Below, piece by piece: positions 8,219-18,266 of a DNA stretch of 64,000 nucleotides. The notes under the pieces were generated by a model, which was not told the DNA's origin, made no database searches, and saw nothing but the letters and a program-made list of their open reading frames with translations. The translations under genes and the position numbers were made by a program. The DNA is from Anaerolineales bacterium (GTDB lineage: Bacteria > Chloroflexota > Anaerolineae > Anaerolineales > Villigracilaceae): NCBI GenBank assembly GCA_020851785.1, contig JADZCC010000010.1:1-64000 (forward strand), written 5' to 3'. Numbering within the stretch: the first letter of the stretch is position 1; each line of letters starts with the position of its first letter.

Positions 8219-9865
8219 TCAAATACTCTTCACCAGATAATATTCCCCGCGTTCAAAGCCGCGATCTAAATAATAGCCGCGTGTGCCAACCGCAGAGATG
8301 ACAGCCAGTTTCCCAAACCCATTTTGTCTGGCTACAGTTTCCGCTTCTTCGAGCAGGCGCGTGCCCAAGCCCACATGTTGCGCCGCGCCGGTTTTTTCCG
8401 CGCCCACGGCCAGCGACTGGCCATAAACATGCACTTCGCGGATTAAGGCCGCGCCGTTCAAATCCGCCAGGCCGGTAGCGGGGGAATCTTTGGAGGGCAA
8501 AGACAAACGGATAAATCCCGCCAGCCCATCGGCTTGCGTCACGAAGGAAATAAAATGTTCTTCGGCTTTCCCCGCCGCGTAAACTTGATCTTGCAATTGC
8601 AGGGCCTTTAATTCAACGGACTGGCCTTTCACTTCGCGGCATCGAACACACTGACATTTCGTCCCGCGCTTTTTCATCTCTGCCTGCACGTCCTGCCGCA
8701 AACTGGTGCGCGTGTTGCCTTCGACCACGTTGTTGCCGGGAATATCGCGGATGATGCGATTGACGCGGCAATAGCGCGGAATGGACGGCTTGATATCGGC
8801 GATTAACTCCACCAGTTCCTGCGTGGTGTAGGGTTGAAATTCTCCGCGTTGCCAGTATTGGTATAGCTCCGCATTGGCGAGCAATTGATTGGGATAAATC
8901 TTAAGCTCGTCGGGGCAGAAATCCTGCCACAGTTTGGCAAAGTCCGCGCGATCCGCTTGCGGCGTGGCGCCGAGCAGGTTGGGCATCCAATGTAAAACGA
9001 GCTTGAATCCAGCGGCGCGAAGCAGGGCCGTCGCCTGGCGCGTGCGCTCCACGTCATGCCCGCGCTTGTTGATTTCCAAAATATGATCGTCAAAACTTTG
9101 CGCGCCGAGTTGCACTTTGGTGACGCCCAAATGCCTGAGCCATTGAATTTCATCGGAATTGATTTCATTCGGGCGGGTTTCGATCACCAGCCCCACGTTG
9201 CGATGCGCGGAAGTTTCGTTGAGCGCCTGCGTTTGCGCCAGTTCAAAATCCGGGTGGGCGCTTCGGTCTTGCGGCTCAATTTGAAAACGCTCCTCATTGA
9301 CGCCGTTCATCGCGTCGAAGCATCTTTTGATGAACCATTCCTGATAATCGCGCCGATACGAAGACCACGTGCCGCCCAAAATTAACAACTCGATTTTGTC
9401 GGTGGGATGGCCGAGATTTTTCAGCGCCTGAATGCGCGAAGCGACTTGCGTGTACGGATCAAATTGATGTTCCAGCGCGCGCATGGCGCCGGGTTCGTCG
9501 GGCAGGTAACTCTTGGGCATGCGCGCATCCGTCGGGCAGAAGATGCACTCCGCCGGGCAGGGATAGGGCTTGGTTAACACCGTCACGGTGGTGACGCCTG
9601 AAAGCGTGCGCATGGGTTTCATGCGAATGCGTTCGAGCAAGGCCACATCCGCTTGCAAACTGCCCTCGGCCACCATTTCGTTATACGCGGCCACTAACGC
9701 GGCCTTGTTGAGATACCCGCCAGCAGGTAGCGGGTGGCGCCGCAGGACGCTCATCACTTCCTGACCGGCGCGAATCTCATCCAGAATATGCCGCGCCAGC
9801 TCCAGCTTTTGCGGAGTGAGCGCGTTGATCTTCTTCCAGCGTTGACGTTGTTCTGAAAATTCCAT
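8219..9865 (-). CDS. elp3: Elp3 family radical SAM / GNAT tRNA uridine-34 modification enzyme
   Basis: VLTKPYPCPAECIFCPTDARMPKSYLPDEPGAMRA, LGGTWSSYRRDYQEWFIKRCFDAMNG, C-terminal GNAT VGLGTRLLEEAE. Confidence 0.95.
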   Translation of the reverse strand: MEFSEQRQRWKKINALTPQKLELARHILDEIRAGQEVMSVLRRHPLPAGGYLNKAALVAAYNEMVAEGSLQADVALLERIRMKPMRTLSGVTTVTVLTKPYPCPAECIFCPTDARMPKSYLPDEPGAMRALEHQFDPYTQVASRIQALKNLGHPTDKIELLILGGTWSSYRRDYQEWFIKRCFDAMNGVNEERFQIEPQDRSAHPDFELAQTQALNETSAHRNVGLVIETRPNEINSDEIQWLRHLGVTKVQLGAQSFDDHILEINKRGHDVERTRQATALLRAAGFKLVLHWMPNLLGATPQADRADFAKLWQDFCPDELKIYPNQLLANAELYQYWQRGEFQPYTTQELVELIADIKPSIPRYCRVNRIIRDIPGNNVVEGNTRTSLRQDVQAEMKKRGTKCQCVRCREVKGQSVELKALQLQDQVYAAGKAEEHFISFVTQADGLAGFIRLSLPSKDSPATGLADLNGAALIREVHVYGQSLAVGAEKTGAAQHVGLGTRLLEEAETVARQNGFGKLAVISAVGTRGYYLDRGFERGEYYLVKSI

Positions 9866-9871
9866 GCTTGA

Positions 9872-10118
9872 TTTCTATCTACCTGACAGTTTCTAAATTG
9901 GACGCAGACGAGCGCTGATGGACGCGGAAAAAACTATTTTAGAATTTACACAAAAACCCAAGACCAAGCCACGAATTTCGCTAATTCACGCGAATTGTTT
10001 TTTAAAAATTAGCGAAATTCGCGTAATTCGCGGCAAAAGATTTTGATCTGCGTAAGTCATGTATTTTTCATATCCGCGTTTTCCGCGTAGATCTGCGTCC
10101 CAAAAGAACGGCATCTAA
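9872..10118. repeat. MITE-like intergenic repeat, copy B (with nested second inverted repeat)
   Basis: ctacctgacagtttctaaattggacgcagacgagcgctgatggacgcggaaaaaa ... tatccgcgttttccgcgtagatctgcgtcccaaaagaa; nested 15-bp repeat cgaatttcgctaatt (9972-9986) / aattagcgaaattcg (10007-10021). Confidence 0.8.
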
Positions 10119-10126
10119 AGAGCGCT

Positions 10127-10876
10127 TTATTTTTCTTTAGGCTCCAGTTGAAAAGCCTGCTTCACTTCAGAAATTTCCTTCTTTGTAAACATCTCGGTGT
10201 GCAGGCCGCATTCCGTCTTGCCGCGCCCGGCCCAACGACCGGCGCGTTCGTCGTCGTTGACGCCAATTGCAATCGTGCAGGGCGCGCACCCCACGCTTCG
10301 ATAGCCTTTTTCATATAACGGATGCTTTGGCAGGTTGTTTTCTTCCATGTAGTTTTGCACGTCGGCCTTCGTCCAATTCAACAGCGGATTGACCTTCAAC
10401 AAGCCATCGGCCTGCAATTCCAAAATTTTGGCGTGCGCGCGCACGCTGGTCTGATCGCGCCGAATGCCGCTGATCCAGGCCTTAATATCTTTCAGCGCCT
10501 TTTGCATGGGCTGAACCTTGTGCAAATAACAACACAAATTGGGGTCTGTCGCCGGGAGGGTGCGGGTATGTTGCCGCGCAAAATTATCCCAGCGCGAATC
10601 GCGATACAAATCAATCACGTTAATCTTCCATTCAGAGGCGATCTTTTCGCGGAACTCCAGCGTCTCCCAAAAGTGATAGCCGGTATCCAGAAAGAAAACC
10701 GGAATGCCGCGCTTGAGCGAAGTGACCATGTGCAAGAGCGGCATGGACTGCGTTTGAAAGGAGGAACTCATGGCAATTTCCGGCCAGTAATTATTCACCG
10801 CCCACATGATAATTTCCTGCGGCGTTTTGGTTTCAAACTCCGCCGCCAGTTTCTCAACCTCAAGTACAGATAACAT
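10127..10876 (-). CDS. cysH: Phosphoadenylyl-sulfate (or adenylyl-sulfate) reductase
   Basis: FLDTGYHFWETLEFREKI, RRDQTSVRA, SVGCAPCT and C-terminal ECGLHTE motif; start reassigned to MLSVLEVEK. Confidence 0.93.
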   Translation of the reverse strand: MLSVLEVEKLAAEFETKTPQEIIMWAVNNYWPEIAMSSSFQTQSMPLLHMVTSLKRGIPVFFLDTGYHFWETLEFREKIASEWKINVIDLYRDSRWDNFARQHTRTLPATDPNLCCYLHKVQPMQKALKDIKAWISGIRRDQTSVRAHAKILELQADGLLKVNPLLNWTKADVQNYMEENNLPKHPLYEKGYRSVGCAPCTIAIGVNDDERAGRWAGRGKTECGLHTEMFTKKEISEVKQAFQLEPKEK

Positions 10877-10913
10877 GCCGTCATTATACCGCCCGCCTGA
10901 GTATAATTTGCGC

Positions 10914-11624
10914 ATGGAAGCGCGCATTGCAAAACAGTTAATTGAACTCAACCGCCAATTTTATGAACAGTTTGGCGCGTCGTTTTCGGCCACCCGCCAA
11001 CGCCTACAGCCCGGCGTACGCAAAATTTTAGATTCTTTGAGCGCGATTGATTCCGCTTTGGATTTGGGATGCGGCAACGGGCATTTTCTGCGCGAGCTCC
11101 AACGCCGCAACCCGACCGCCACGCTCCTGGGCGCGGACTTTAGCCTGCCTCTGCTTCGAGACGCAGAATCCACGCTGGGGGTGGAGTTCCGCGCGCTGGA
11201 CCTGACGAAGCTTTCCGCGTTTCGTCATCAACTCCAGGCGGAAGGCCCGTGGGAAGTCATCAGCCTGTTTGCAACGCTCCATCACATTCCCGCGCACGCG
11301 GCGCGTTTGGAATTTTTAGAAATCGTCCGTCAATTGTTACAACCCAATGGGCGCTTTTATCTTTCCAATTGGCAGTTTTTGAACAGCGAAAAACTCAGCG
11401 CCAGAATCCAGCCGTGGAGTCGGGTGGGCTTAACCGACGCAGAGGTGGACGCGGGCGATTACCTGCTCGATTGGCGAAGCGGCGGAGAAGGCTTGCGGTA
11501 CGCGCACCATTTTTCAGCGGAGGAACTGCATGGGTTGGCCGCGCAGGCCGGGTTTCAGGTCGAGGCGGAATTTTTATCCGATGGGGAAAACGGCCGCTTG
11601 GGGTTATATCAAATTTGGAGCTAG
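10914..11624 (+). CDS. Class I SAM-dependent methyltransferase, Trm9/ALKBH8-MT-like
   Basis: FYEQFGASFSATRQRLQPGVRKILDSLSAIDSALDLGCGNGHFL; ATLHHIPAHAARLEFLEIVRQLL; LRYAHHFSAEELHGLAAQAGF. Methyltransferase certain, Trm9 affinity tentative. Confidence 0.85.
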   Translation: MEARIAKQLIELNRQFYEQFGASFSATRQRLQPGVRKILDSLSAIDSALDLGCGNGHFLRELQRRNPTATLLGADFSLPLLRDAESTLGVEFRALDLTKLSAFRHQLQAEGPWEVISLFATLHHIPAHAARLEFLEIVRQLLQPNGRFYLSNWQFLNSEKLSARIQPWSRVGLTDAEVDAGDYLLDWRSGGEGLRYAHHFSAEELHGLAAQAGFQVEAEFLSDGENGRLGLYQIWS

Positions 11625-14600
11625 CTATCCCGATTGCGCCACTTGATTGCGCCCCTTGTGTTTGGCAATGTATAACGCCTGATCGGCATATTTGATTAAT
11701 ACATCCAGATTCGTCAGCTTTGCAGTTTTAAATGCAATGCCCAAACTGGCCGTGAGGTTTAATTTGACATCTTCTTTCACGCGGAAGGGCGTTTGCTCAA
11801 CGCTCTGGCGAATGCGTTCGGCCACGCGGGCGCACACATCCAGCGCGGTGTCGGGCAGGAGGATCAAAATTTCCTCGCCGCCATAGCGCCCAACAATATC
11901 CGCCTCGCGGACGCTTTTTTTGCAGATATCTGCGATGGCTTTTAAAACCAGGTCGCCCACATCGTGGCCGTGCGTATCGTTCACCGCCTTGAAATGGTCA
12001 AGGTCCAGCATAATCGCCGAGAAGTTGCGCTCTTGCTCCACAGCTTGTTGAAATTCAACTTCGCCGATTTGAAACAAGCCGCGCCGATTATACAAACCGG
12101 TGAGCGGGTCCATCAGGGTTTGATCTTGCGTGGCTTTGAAGCGTTGCGAGTTGGCCAGCGCGCCCGCCACTTGATTGGCAAACAAAGCCAAAATGTTCAG
12201 GTCTTCCACGGTAAAATCATCCGGCTCGGAGCTCTCGGCCGTGAGCAGGCCGATGATCTTCTCATTGGCGATCAGCGGAACGCCCAGCCAGGCGCGCACA
12301 TGATCGTTCGGCGCTTCTTGAAAGCGCGCGTACTGTAACGTCACATCTCCTATCATTTGGGGCACGCCGGTTTTCAGCACCAGGGTATTGGGGTTATCGC
12401 CCGGGATGGGGAATTTCATGCCGATAATTTTATTTAAATCTTTAAAACCGCTTCCGCCCACGATCTCCAGTTCGTTGCCTTTCAAGAGTTGCACCGAAGC
12501 GCTGTCATAGGGGACCACCTGTTGTAATTCCTGCAGGACTCTGGAAATAATTTCATCCGTTTCCAGCGTTTGCGTAATGGCCGCTCCAGCCTTGCGTAAA
12601 GTTTCAGAAGTTTGCGCGCGGCGTTGGGCTTGCTCCATCATTTGAAATTTTTCGCTGGCGAGGGCAATCAGGCTGGCGGCTTGTTCGGAAATTGAAATTT
12701 CCTCCGCTGTAAACGTATGCGGATGATAGAACGCGAGCAAAATTGTGCCGAGTTTTTTCTGCATGGCTTTAAGCGGCACGACGATTAAAGATTGATACGG
12801 CGAATCGGCAATCAGGGCGGTATCCGCATACTTGGAGGTTGGCACGTCTTCCACAACGAGCGTTTTATCCAAACTTAACGCCGAGCCGCTGAAGGTTAAT
12901 TGCCGGGAATCTACCTTCAAGCCGGAATATTTCTGTTTGTGCTCCCCATGAATCGCCAGCGGATAAGTAACTTGATTCGCTTCATCCCACAGGGTGATGA
13001 AGCAACCATCCGCGTTGATTAACGAAGCGACATCAGCGACAATATCCTGCGCCATCGCGTTCAGGTCTTTAGCCTGCAGGGCTTCGCGCACCATGGCCTG
13101 TAAAAGCGCCAACGCGTTCTGACGACGTAAAAGTTTTTGCTCGGCGCGCGTGCGCGCTTCGGCGGAGCTAAAAATGGTCGCCAACGCCTGAAAGGCCTTC
13201 ACTTCAATTTCTTTCCAATAGCGCGTAAAGCCGCACTCATCCACCAACAAAAAGCCCCACCATTTCTGATTCACCAAAATGGGAAACGCCATCATGGAGA
13301 TGGAGCCCATCGGCTGAAGGAAGGCTTGTTCGGCCGGGGGCAGATCTTTCACCAAACTCAACACCCGCTGTCCCTGCGCAAAGAAATTTTTCCAGCGTTC
13401 CAGCCCGGCCGCTTGAATGGCGCAATGCCGAAAGGCCGGGTTTTCAATCTGCGCTTGCGCTTCGGGGGCCGCCCATTCATAACACAGGCTGGTGAAAACC
13501 TGTTTGTCTTTATCCGTATAGTTAATAAATACATACACATGGCTCACGTCCACTGCGGAGCCAATGTTTTTCAACGCGCCGGGAATCACCTGCTCCCAGG
13601 CGGATTCGTTCAAAAAATCCACCGTGGCAGAACTGATCGCAGACATGACCAACTCACGGCGGTGTAAGGCCCGTTCCGCTTCCAGGCGCTGGGTGACGTC
13701 GTAGAGCGTAATCATCCGGTCTGGAATGCTTTCTTTCGTTTTGGATTTAGTCGAAAATGCGGCGGAGACGGTCGTTTCATACACTCGGGCCTGCTCGCCA
13801 TCCCCCAGCTTTAACTCTCCCTGACTCATCCCAGAACTGGCCAGCGCCACGAGGTCGTTTCCATACATGGGGGAGAGTCTGTTCAAGGGCTGTCCTATGG
13901 CCTCAGCCTCGGAACGGCCCAGTAAATTTTCCGCAACCGGATTGATATACAAAACCCGATTGAGCGTGTCAATTACGATCACGCCTTCGCGCATGCCGCG
14001 CAGGACGCTTAAATGCTCAATGGGCAAAACTTTGGAGAGGCGGTGTTTCAGCACCACCCAATAAAGCGCGAAGGCCGTGGGGATGAAGAAGAAAGGCGTG
14101 AAATCTAATTTGCTAATCACGCCCGTATCCGTGATGAAGATGAAGTTGCCAATCAGCGGGCAGAGCAGACCAAGCAGGATGAGCGCCGTTTGCGAGCGAA
14201 TCAACTCCCGACTTTTGAGCAGTTCCCGGAGGAAGAGCAGGTTGCTGGCCAAGACCAGCAGATAGGAAAAGGCAACCTGAATCCAGATAAAAAGCCGATA
14301 GTTAAGGTGTAGAAGGTAAAAGCCGGAGTTACGGACAATGGACGCCTGACTCCAAAGCAAATGATGCAGTTCGTTCGTCCAGGCCAGCGCGATAAAAAAA
14401 GACGGAAACAGCCATAACAGCGTTTCCGTCTTTTGCGGCAAGAGGTGTCGCTTCCCAATGAATTCCAGCGAAAAGACGAACAGGAAAACCGGAATGCTGG
14501 CCATGCCCAGATATTCAAATTTTATCGCCAGGAGTTTCAGGAAGATCGTGGGCGCGAGGATTTCCAACCCGTACCCAAACGACCAGACGGACATGCCCAG

Positions 14601-14732
14601 CATGGCCCAGGAAAATGGAATCACGGCCACGGCCGGGCGCTTGCGCCACGCCGTTAACCCCAGCCAGGCGTAGGGCCAGGCCGTGGCAAAAAAGAGCAAA
14701 GCCAGATAGAAATTAAGTGACGAGTTTCGCAT
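11625..14732 (-). CDS. 7TM - PAS - multi-GAF diguanylate cyclase (GGDEF)
   Basis: N-terminal 7TM (HisKA_7TM-like), PAS (NRVLYINPVAENLLGRSEAEAIGQPL), GAF repeats, DPLTGLYNRRG...RYGGEEILILLPDT. Confidence 0.93.
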   Translation of the reverse strand: MRNSSLNFYLALLFFATAWPYAWLGLTAWRKRPAVAVIPFSWAMLGMSVWSFGYGLEILAPTIFLKLLAIKFEYLGMASIPVFLFVFSLEFIGKRHLLPQKTETLLWLFPSFFIALAWTNELHHLLWSQASIVRNSGFYLLHLNYRLFIWIQVAFSYLLVLASNLLFLRELLKSRELIRSQTALILLGLLCPLIGNFIFITDTGVISKLDFTPFFFIPTAFALYWVVLKHRLSKVLPIEHLSVLRGMREGVIVIDTLNRVLYINPVAENLLGRSEAEAIGQPLNRLSPMYGNDLVALASSGMSQGELKLGDGEQARVYETTVSAAFSTKSKTKESIPDRMITLYDVTQRLEAERALHRRELVMSAISSATVDFLNESAWEQVIPGALKNIGSAVDVSHVYVFINYTDKDKQVFTSLCYEWAAPEAQAQIENPAFRHCAIQAAGLERWKNFFAQGQRVLSLVKDLPPAEQAFLQPMGSISMMAFPILVNQKWWGFLLVDECGFTRYWKEIEVKAFQALATIFSSAEARTRAEQKLLRRQNALALLQAMVREALQAKDLNAMAQDIVADVASLINADGCFITLWDEANQVTYPLAIHGEHKQKYSGLKVDSRQLTFSGSALSLDKTLVVEDVPTSKYADTALIADSPYQSLIVVPLKAMQKKLGTILLAFYHPHTFTAEEISISEQAASLIALASEKFQMMEQAQRRAQTSETLRKAGAAITQTLETDEIISRVLQELQQVVPYDSASVQLLKGNELEIVGGSGFKDLNKIIGMKFPIPGDNPNTLVLKTGVPQMIGDVTLQYARFQEAPNDHVRAWLGVPLIANEKIIGLLTAESSEPDDFTVEDLNILALFANQVAGALANSQRFKATQDQTLMDPLTGLYNRRGLFQIGEVEFQQAVEQERNFSAIMLDLDHFKAVNDTHGHDVGDLVLKAIADICKKSVREADIVGRYGGEEILILLPDTALDVCARVAERIRQSVEQTPFRVKEDVKLNLTASLGIAFKTAKLTNLDVLIKYADQALYIAKHKGRNQVAQSG

Positions 14733-14819
14733 CAGGTTTTAAGTGAAGGCGCATCCTCTTAATCTAATTTTACTTTGAGTTTAAGCCAATACGAATGCTA
14801 AATTCAATGCGAGTCTGGC

Positions 14820-17204
14820 TTAAGGGGTTTGGGCGACATACACCTGCCCGCGCACGGAGATGAAGAGATAATGACTGGGACTGACCGCCACTGCGTCCAC
14901 TGGAGCGGCAGGAAGCAGGTTGGAGCCGTCTGTGGCCGGGCGATATTGATTTTGCAATTCCAGCGAGCGCGGCGTAAAGCGCATGACGCCCTGCGTGTCG
15001 GCGTCCAACAACAGGATGGATTGATCGGGCGGGGCGGCGAATAACATTTGCGTAAAATGGGCCGAGGCGAATAAATCCTGGCCTTGATAGGCCGGAAAGG
15101 GATTAATCAACGGAAATGGGTCTTTGCATTTCTGCGGGCTGGTTTCAATCCGATTATAAGAACAGTTGGAGATATGGCCGTCGGCATGGAGCATGTATAA
15201 CTCGTCGCCGGAGACGATCATATCAATCACATCCTGCGTGGGCGTTTGCTCGTTGAAAAAGAAATACGGGCGGTCAATAAAATTACCGTCCTTGCCCACA
15301 TAAACCCACACGGCGCGGGAAGGCGCGTCCATCACATACAAATTTCCGCCATCCAAACTAAAGGCGGTGACGCGCCCCCAGTTGGTATCCGGCACGGGCA
15401 AAGGGATGGCCCGCGGCAGTTCGCCGGGCGCGCAATAGAGCAAATTGCCGCTCGCGTCAATGCCCAGCAAAGTGGCATTAATCGTCGTCAGCGTGGGCAT
15501 GGCGATGATATCCACCAGCGGGCCCACGGTATAGTCGCCGTACGCGCCGGGTTTGCAATTAAAAGAAGTATCCAGTTGAAAACCGGCGCTGTTGGTCAAC
15601 TGGGCGCGGAGCGCTTCGCCGCTTTCCGCGTTGAGCATAAACAAATCCGATTCGCTGGCCGCCATGCGGCTGATATCTATGCCCAGGTTGGAAGCAAAGA
15701 TCGGGTTATAAGACAGGCGCGTAATGCCCAGCAAGGTATCCAAATGGCCGTTCGCTTCCTGACGCAATTTGAGCGACTCATCCGTGACGCTATGTTCTTC
15801 CGCCTGAAGCGTGTTCGTCAGCACGGCTTCCCAGCTTTTACGCTGTTCAACCGGGTCGGTTAATAAAACCGCCTGTTCGCGTTTTTGTTTGGCTTCGTAG
15901 ATGTAGGTATCGTATTGTTGACTGCGCCCATACTTGAAGTAGACCACCATCACCATCACTACCACCACCAAAGGCGCCACCAGGGCAATCGCCAGCATGG
16001 AGAAGTCCGACGGGTTGGAAAGTTCTGGCTGGTGGGCCTCGGCGTTGGGCAATAAGCGCGGTAAGAAGTTACGCAAACGCGCGCCCAGCGCCGCGCTCCA
16101 TTTACGCGAAACTTGAATCCAACCGGCCAGCCGTTTTGCGGCATGGCGGGCTCGTGGCGAAGGTTCGCGCGGTGTGAGCGCTTCCGCTTCCTTTTTTTCA
16201 GGGGCTGGTTCAGGCTCGGGCGCTTCGGTGGATTTTGAATCCGCCTGCGCCAAAGAGTCGAGGACTGCATCCAAAGAAGAAGCCGATGGCGAATTTTTCC
16301 CAGCCGGGTTGCGCGGCAAACTGGCCAGAACGTCTGTGTTTCGTTTCGGCTCTTCCGATTCAGGAGAGGCGCTATAAGCGGAGGGTTGCACAGTATGCGC
16401 CGGAGGCGGAAGGGCAGAATCCGCTGGCGGCGTAGGCATAGGCTCTTCGCGGCGGGGCAGGCTGGGGGGAAAGGTGGGCGGCGCGTGTTTTTCTTCCGCT
16501 TTGGTTTCGGGGCTGGTCATCCCGCTTAATAAATTCATCCCGCCTGCGCCGTTGGACGTTTGCATTAACACGGCGTTCAAATCCTCGGTGGTGACCGCGC
16601 TCAACCGCCGTCGCAACGCCTCCAGCGAAGAAGCGGTTGGGTCCTTCAACACGGCCTGCCAGGTTGTAGGGACTTTGCCGCAAAAGATCAGGCGGTCGCC
16701 AATTTGCAATTGGGTTTGGGCGTAATGCAGGCTGGCGCGCTGACTCATGCCCAGCCCCTTGCCGGAAACGTTTTGCTCAAAAATATGGCGCGCTTCGTTT
16801 TTGCCAAAATAGAAAGCGTGCATGGGGCCGCTCAACAAAAAGGTAATTTGCAAATCGCGCAGGGCGCCCAAGGCCAGCCAGCCCAGCGCGTATTGGCCAC
16901 GACTGCTCGTTTCCAGGTTGCGCGCCAGCAGGGTTTGGTTAATGGACTCGGCGGCGACCTTCAACGCGTTCGTTTGCGAACCGGTTGTGGCGTAAAAAGT
17001 CTTTGCGGCCGTTTCGGCCACTTGCATATATTCGTTGGTGGTAAAAACAGAATTGCCGGTCAGTAAAAGATAAACCACCAGGCGGTCCTGGTCTCGGCCG
17101 CGGGCCGCCGTACGCGGCGGAGTCAGAGTCAACAGGCCCGGCATGGTTGGAACTTCCTGCCCGTTGATGCGATAAAGTGGGGAAATTGTAAGGTCAAGAG
17201 CCAT
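14820..17204 (-). CDS. Uncharacterised protein: degenerate PP2C-like N-terminal domain, Pro/Ser-rich linker, one TM, C-terminal propeller-like region
   Basis: NALKVAAESINQTLLARN, LSGPMHAFYFGKNEARHI and LQIGDRLIFCGKVP resemble PP2C motifs without metal-binding Asp; TM MLAIALVAPLVVVVMVMVVYF. Confidence 0.6.
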   Translation of the reverse strand: MALDLTISPLYRINGQEVPTMPGLLTLTPPRTAARGRDQDRLVVYLLLTGNSVFTTNEYMQVAETAAKTFYATTGSQTNALKVAAESINQTLLARNLETSSRGQYALGWLALGALRDLQITFLLSGPMHAFYFGKNEARHIFEQNVSGKGLGMSQRASLHYAQTQLQIGDRLIFCGKVPTTWQAVLKDPTASSLEALRRRLSAVTTEDLNAVLMQTSNGAGGMNLLSGMTSPETKAEEKHAPPTFPPSLPRREEPMPTPPADSALPPPAHTVQPSAYSASPESEEPKRNTDVLASLPRNPAGKNSPSASSLDAVLDSLAQADSKSTEAPEPEPAPEKKEAEALTPREPSPRARHAAKRLAGWIQVSRKWSAALGARLRNFLPRLLPNAEAHQPELSNPSDFSMLAIALVAPLVVVVMVMVVYFKYGRSQQYDTYIYEAKQKREQAVLLTDPVEQRKSWEAVLTNTLQAEEHSVTDESLKLRQEANGHLDTLLGITRLSYNPIFASNLGIDISRMAASESDLFMLNAESGEALRAQLTNSAGFQLDTSFNCKPGAYGDYTVGPLVDIIAMPTLTTINATLLGIDASGNLLYCAPGELPRAIPLPVPDTNWGRVTAFSLDGGNLYVMDAPSRAVWVYVGKDGNFIDRPYFFFNEQTPTQDVIDMIVSGDELYMLHADGHISNCSYNRIETSPQKCKDPFPLINPFPAYQGQDLFASAHFTQMLFAAPPDQSILLLDADTQGVMRFTPRSLELQNQYRPATDGSNLLPAAPVDAVAVSPSHYLFISVRGQVYVAQTP

Positions 17205-17255
17205 GTAAGAATACTGCCTAAGCGCCCTTCATTATACTGGTAAAATTCTTCGCCT

Positions 17256-18266
17256 ATGAATTACACACTTCACGCTAACTTTTCTGAACTGAACCCTCAA
17301 ACCTGGAACGACCTGCTCAAAGAATCCGTCAGCGACACGCCTTTTTTGCGTTATGAATACCAAGCCGCCTGGTGGCAGTATCGCGGCGGCGGGGAATGGC
17401 AAAACGCCCAACTCCTCCTCATCTCCGCCAGCGAAGGCGAAAGCCTGATCGGCATTGCCCCGCTCTTCCTCGCCGAATACGAAGGCCAAAAAGCGATCCT
17501 CTTAAACGGCAGTATCGAAATTTCCGATTATTTAGATGTGATCGTCCGCCCGGAAGATCACGCCCAATTCATCGCCGGATTGCTCGACTTCCTCGCCACC
17601 GCCCTAACCGATAATTGGTCCAGCCTCGATTGGTATAACCTCCCCGATTCATCGCCCACGCTCGCGGCCCTCAAAGAAGAATCCGCCAAACGCAACTGGA
17701 CGCATCGCGCAGAGATGTATCGCCCCACGCCGCGCATTCCATTAAACAAAACCTTCGACGAATATCTGGCCGGAATTGATAAAAAACAACGCCATGAAAT
17801 TCGCCGCAAAGCCCGCCGCGCCGAAGAAAGCGGGCGCAACGTCCGCTGGCACATCTCCGCCATGCAAGACCCGGAAGCGGAAATAGACGCCTTCATCGCT
17901 TTGATGGAACACGACGCCAACAAAGCCCAATTTCTCACCGAATCCATGCGCGCCCAAATGAAGGCCATCCTGCGGGCCGCACATCAGGGCGGGTGGTTAT
18001 GGTTGGCTTTCCTCGAAGTGGACGGTCAACGCGCGGCCGCGGCCCTCAACTTTGACTACAACAATAAACTCTGGGGCTACAACGCCGGAGTGAACCGCGA
18101 TTTTATGGAACTCTCCCCCGGCTGGGTTTTGCTCGGCTACATCCTGCAATGGTGTTGCGACAACCAGCGCAGTGAATTTGATTTCATGCGCGGCGACGAA
18201 GAATATAAATATCGCTTTGGGGCGGTCAATCAACAGGTCATGCGCGCAAAGGTGAGCAAGCCGTAA
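17256..18266 (+). CDS. GNAT/FemAB-like acetyltransferase (CelD/BcsL type)
   Basis: TPFLRYEYQAAWWQYRGGG, KKQRHEIRRKARRAEE, LNFDYNNKLWGYNAGVNRDFMELSPGWVLLGYIL. Confidence 0.85.
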   Translation: MNYTLHANFSELNPQTWNDLLKESVSDTPFLRYEYQAAWWQYRGGGEWQNAQLLLISASEGESLIGIAPLFLAEYEGQKAILLNGSIEISDYLDVIVRPEDHAQFIAGLLDFLATALTDNWSSLDWYNLPDSSPTLAALKEESAKRNWTHRAEMYRPTPRIPLNKTFDEYLAGIDKKQRHEIRRKARRAEESGRNVRWHISAMQDPEAEIDAFIALMEHDANKAQFLTESMRAQMKAILRAAHQGGWLWLAFLEVDGQRAAAALNFDYNNKLWGYNAGVNRDFMELSPGWVLLGYILQWCCDNQRSEFDFMRGDEEYKYRFGAVNQQVMRAKVSKP

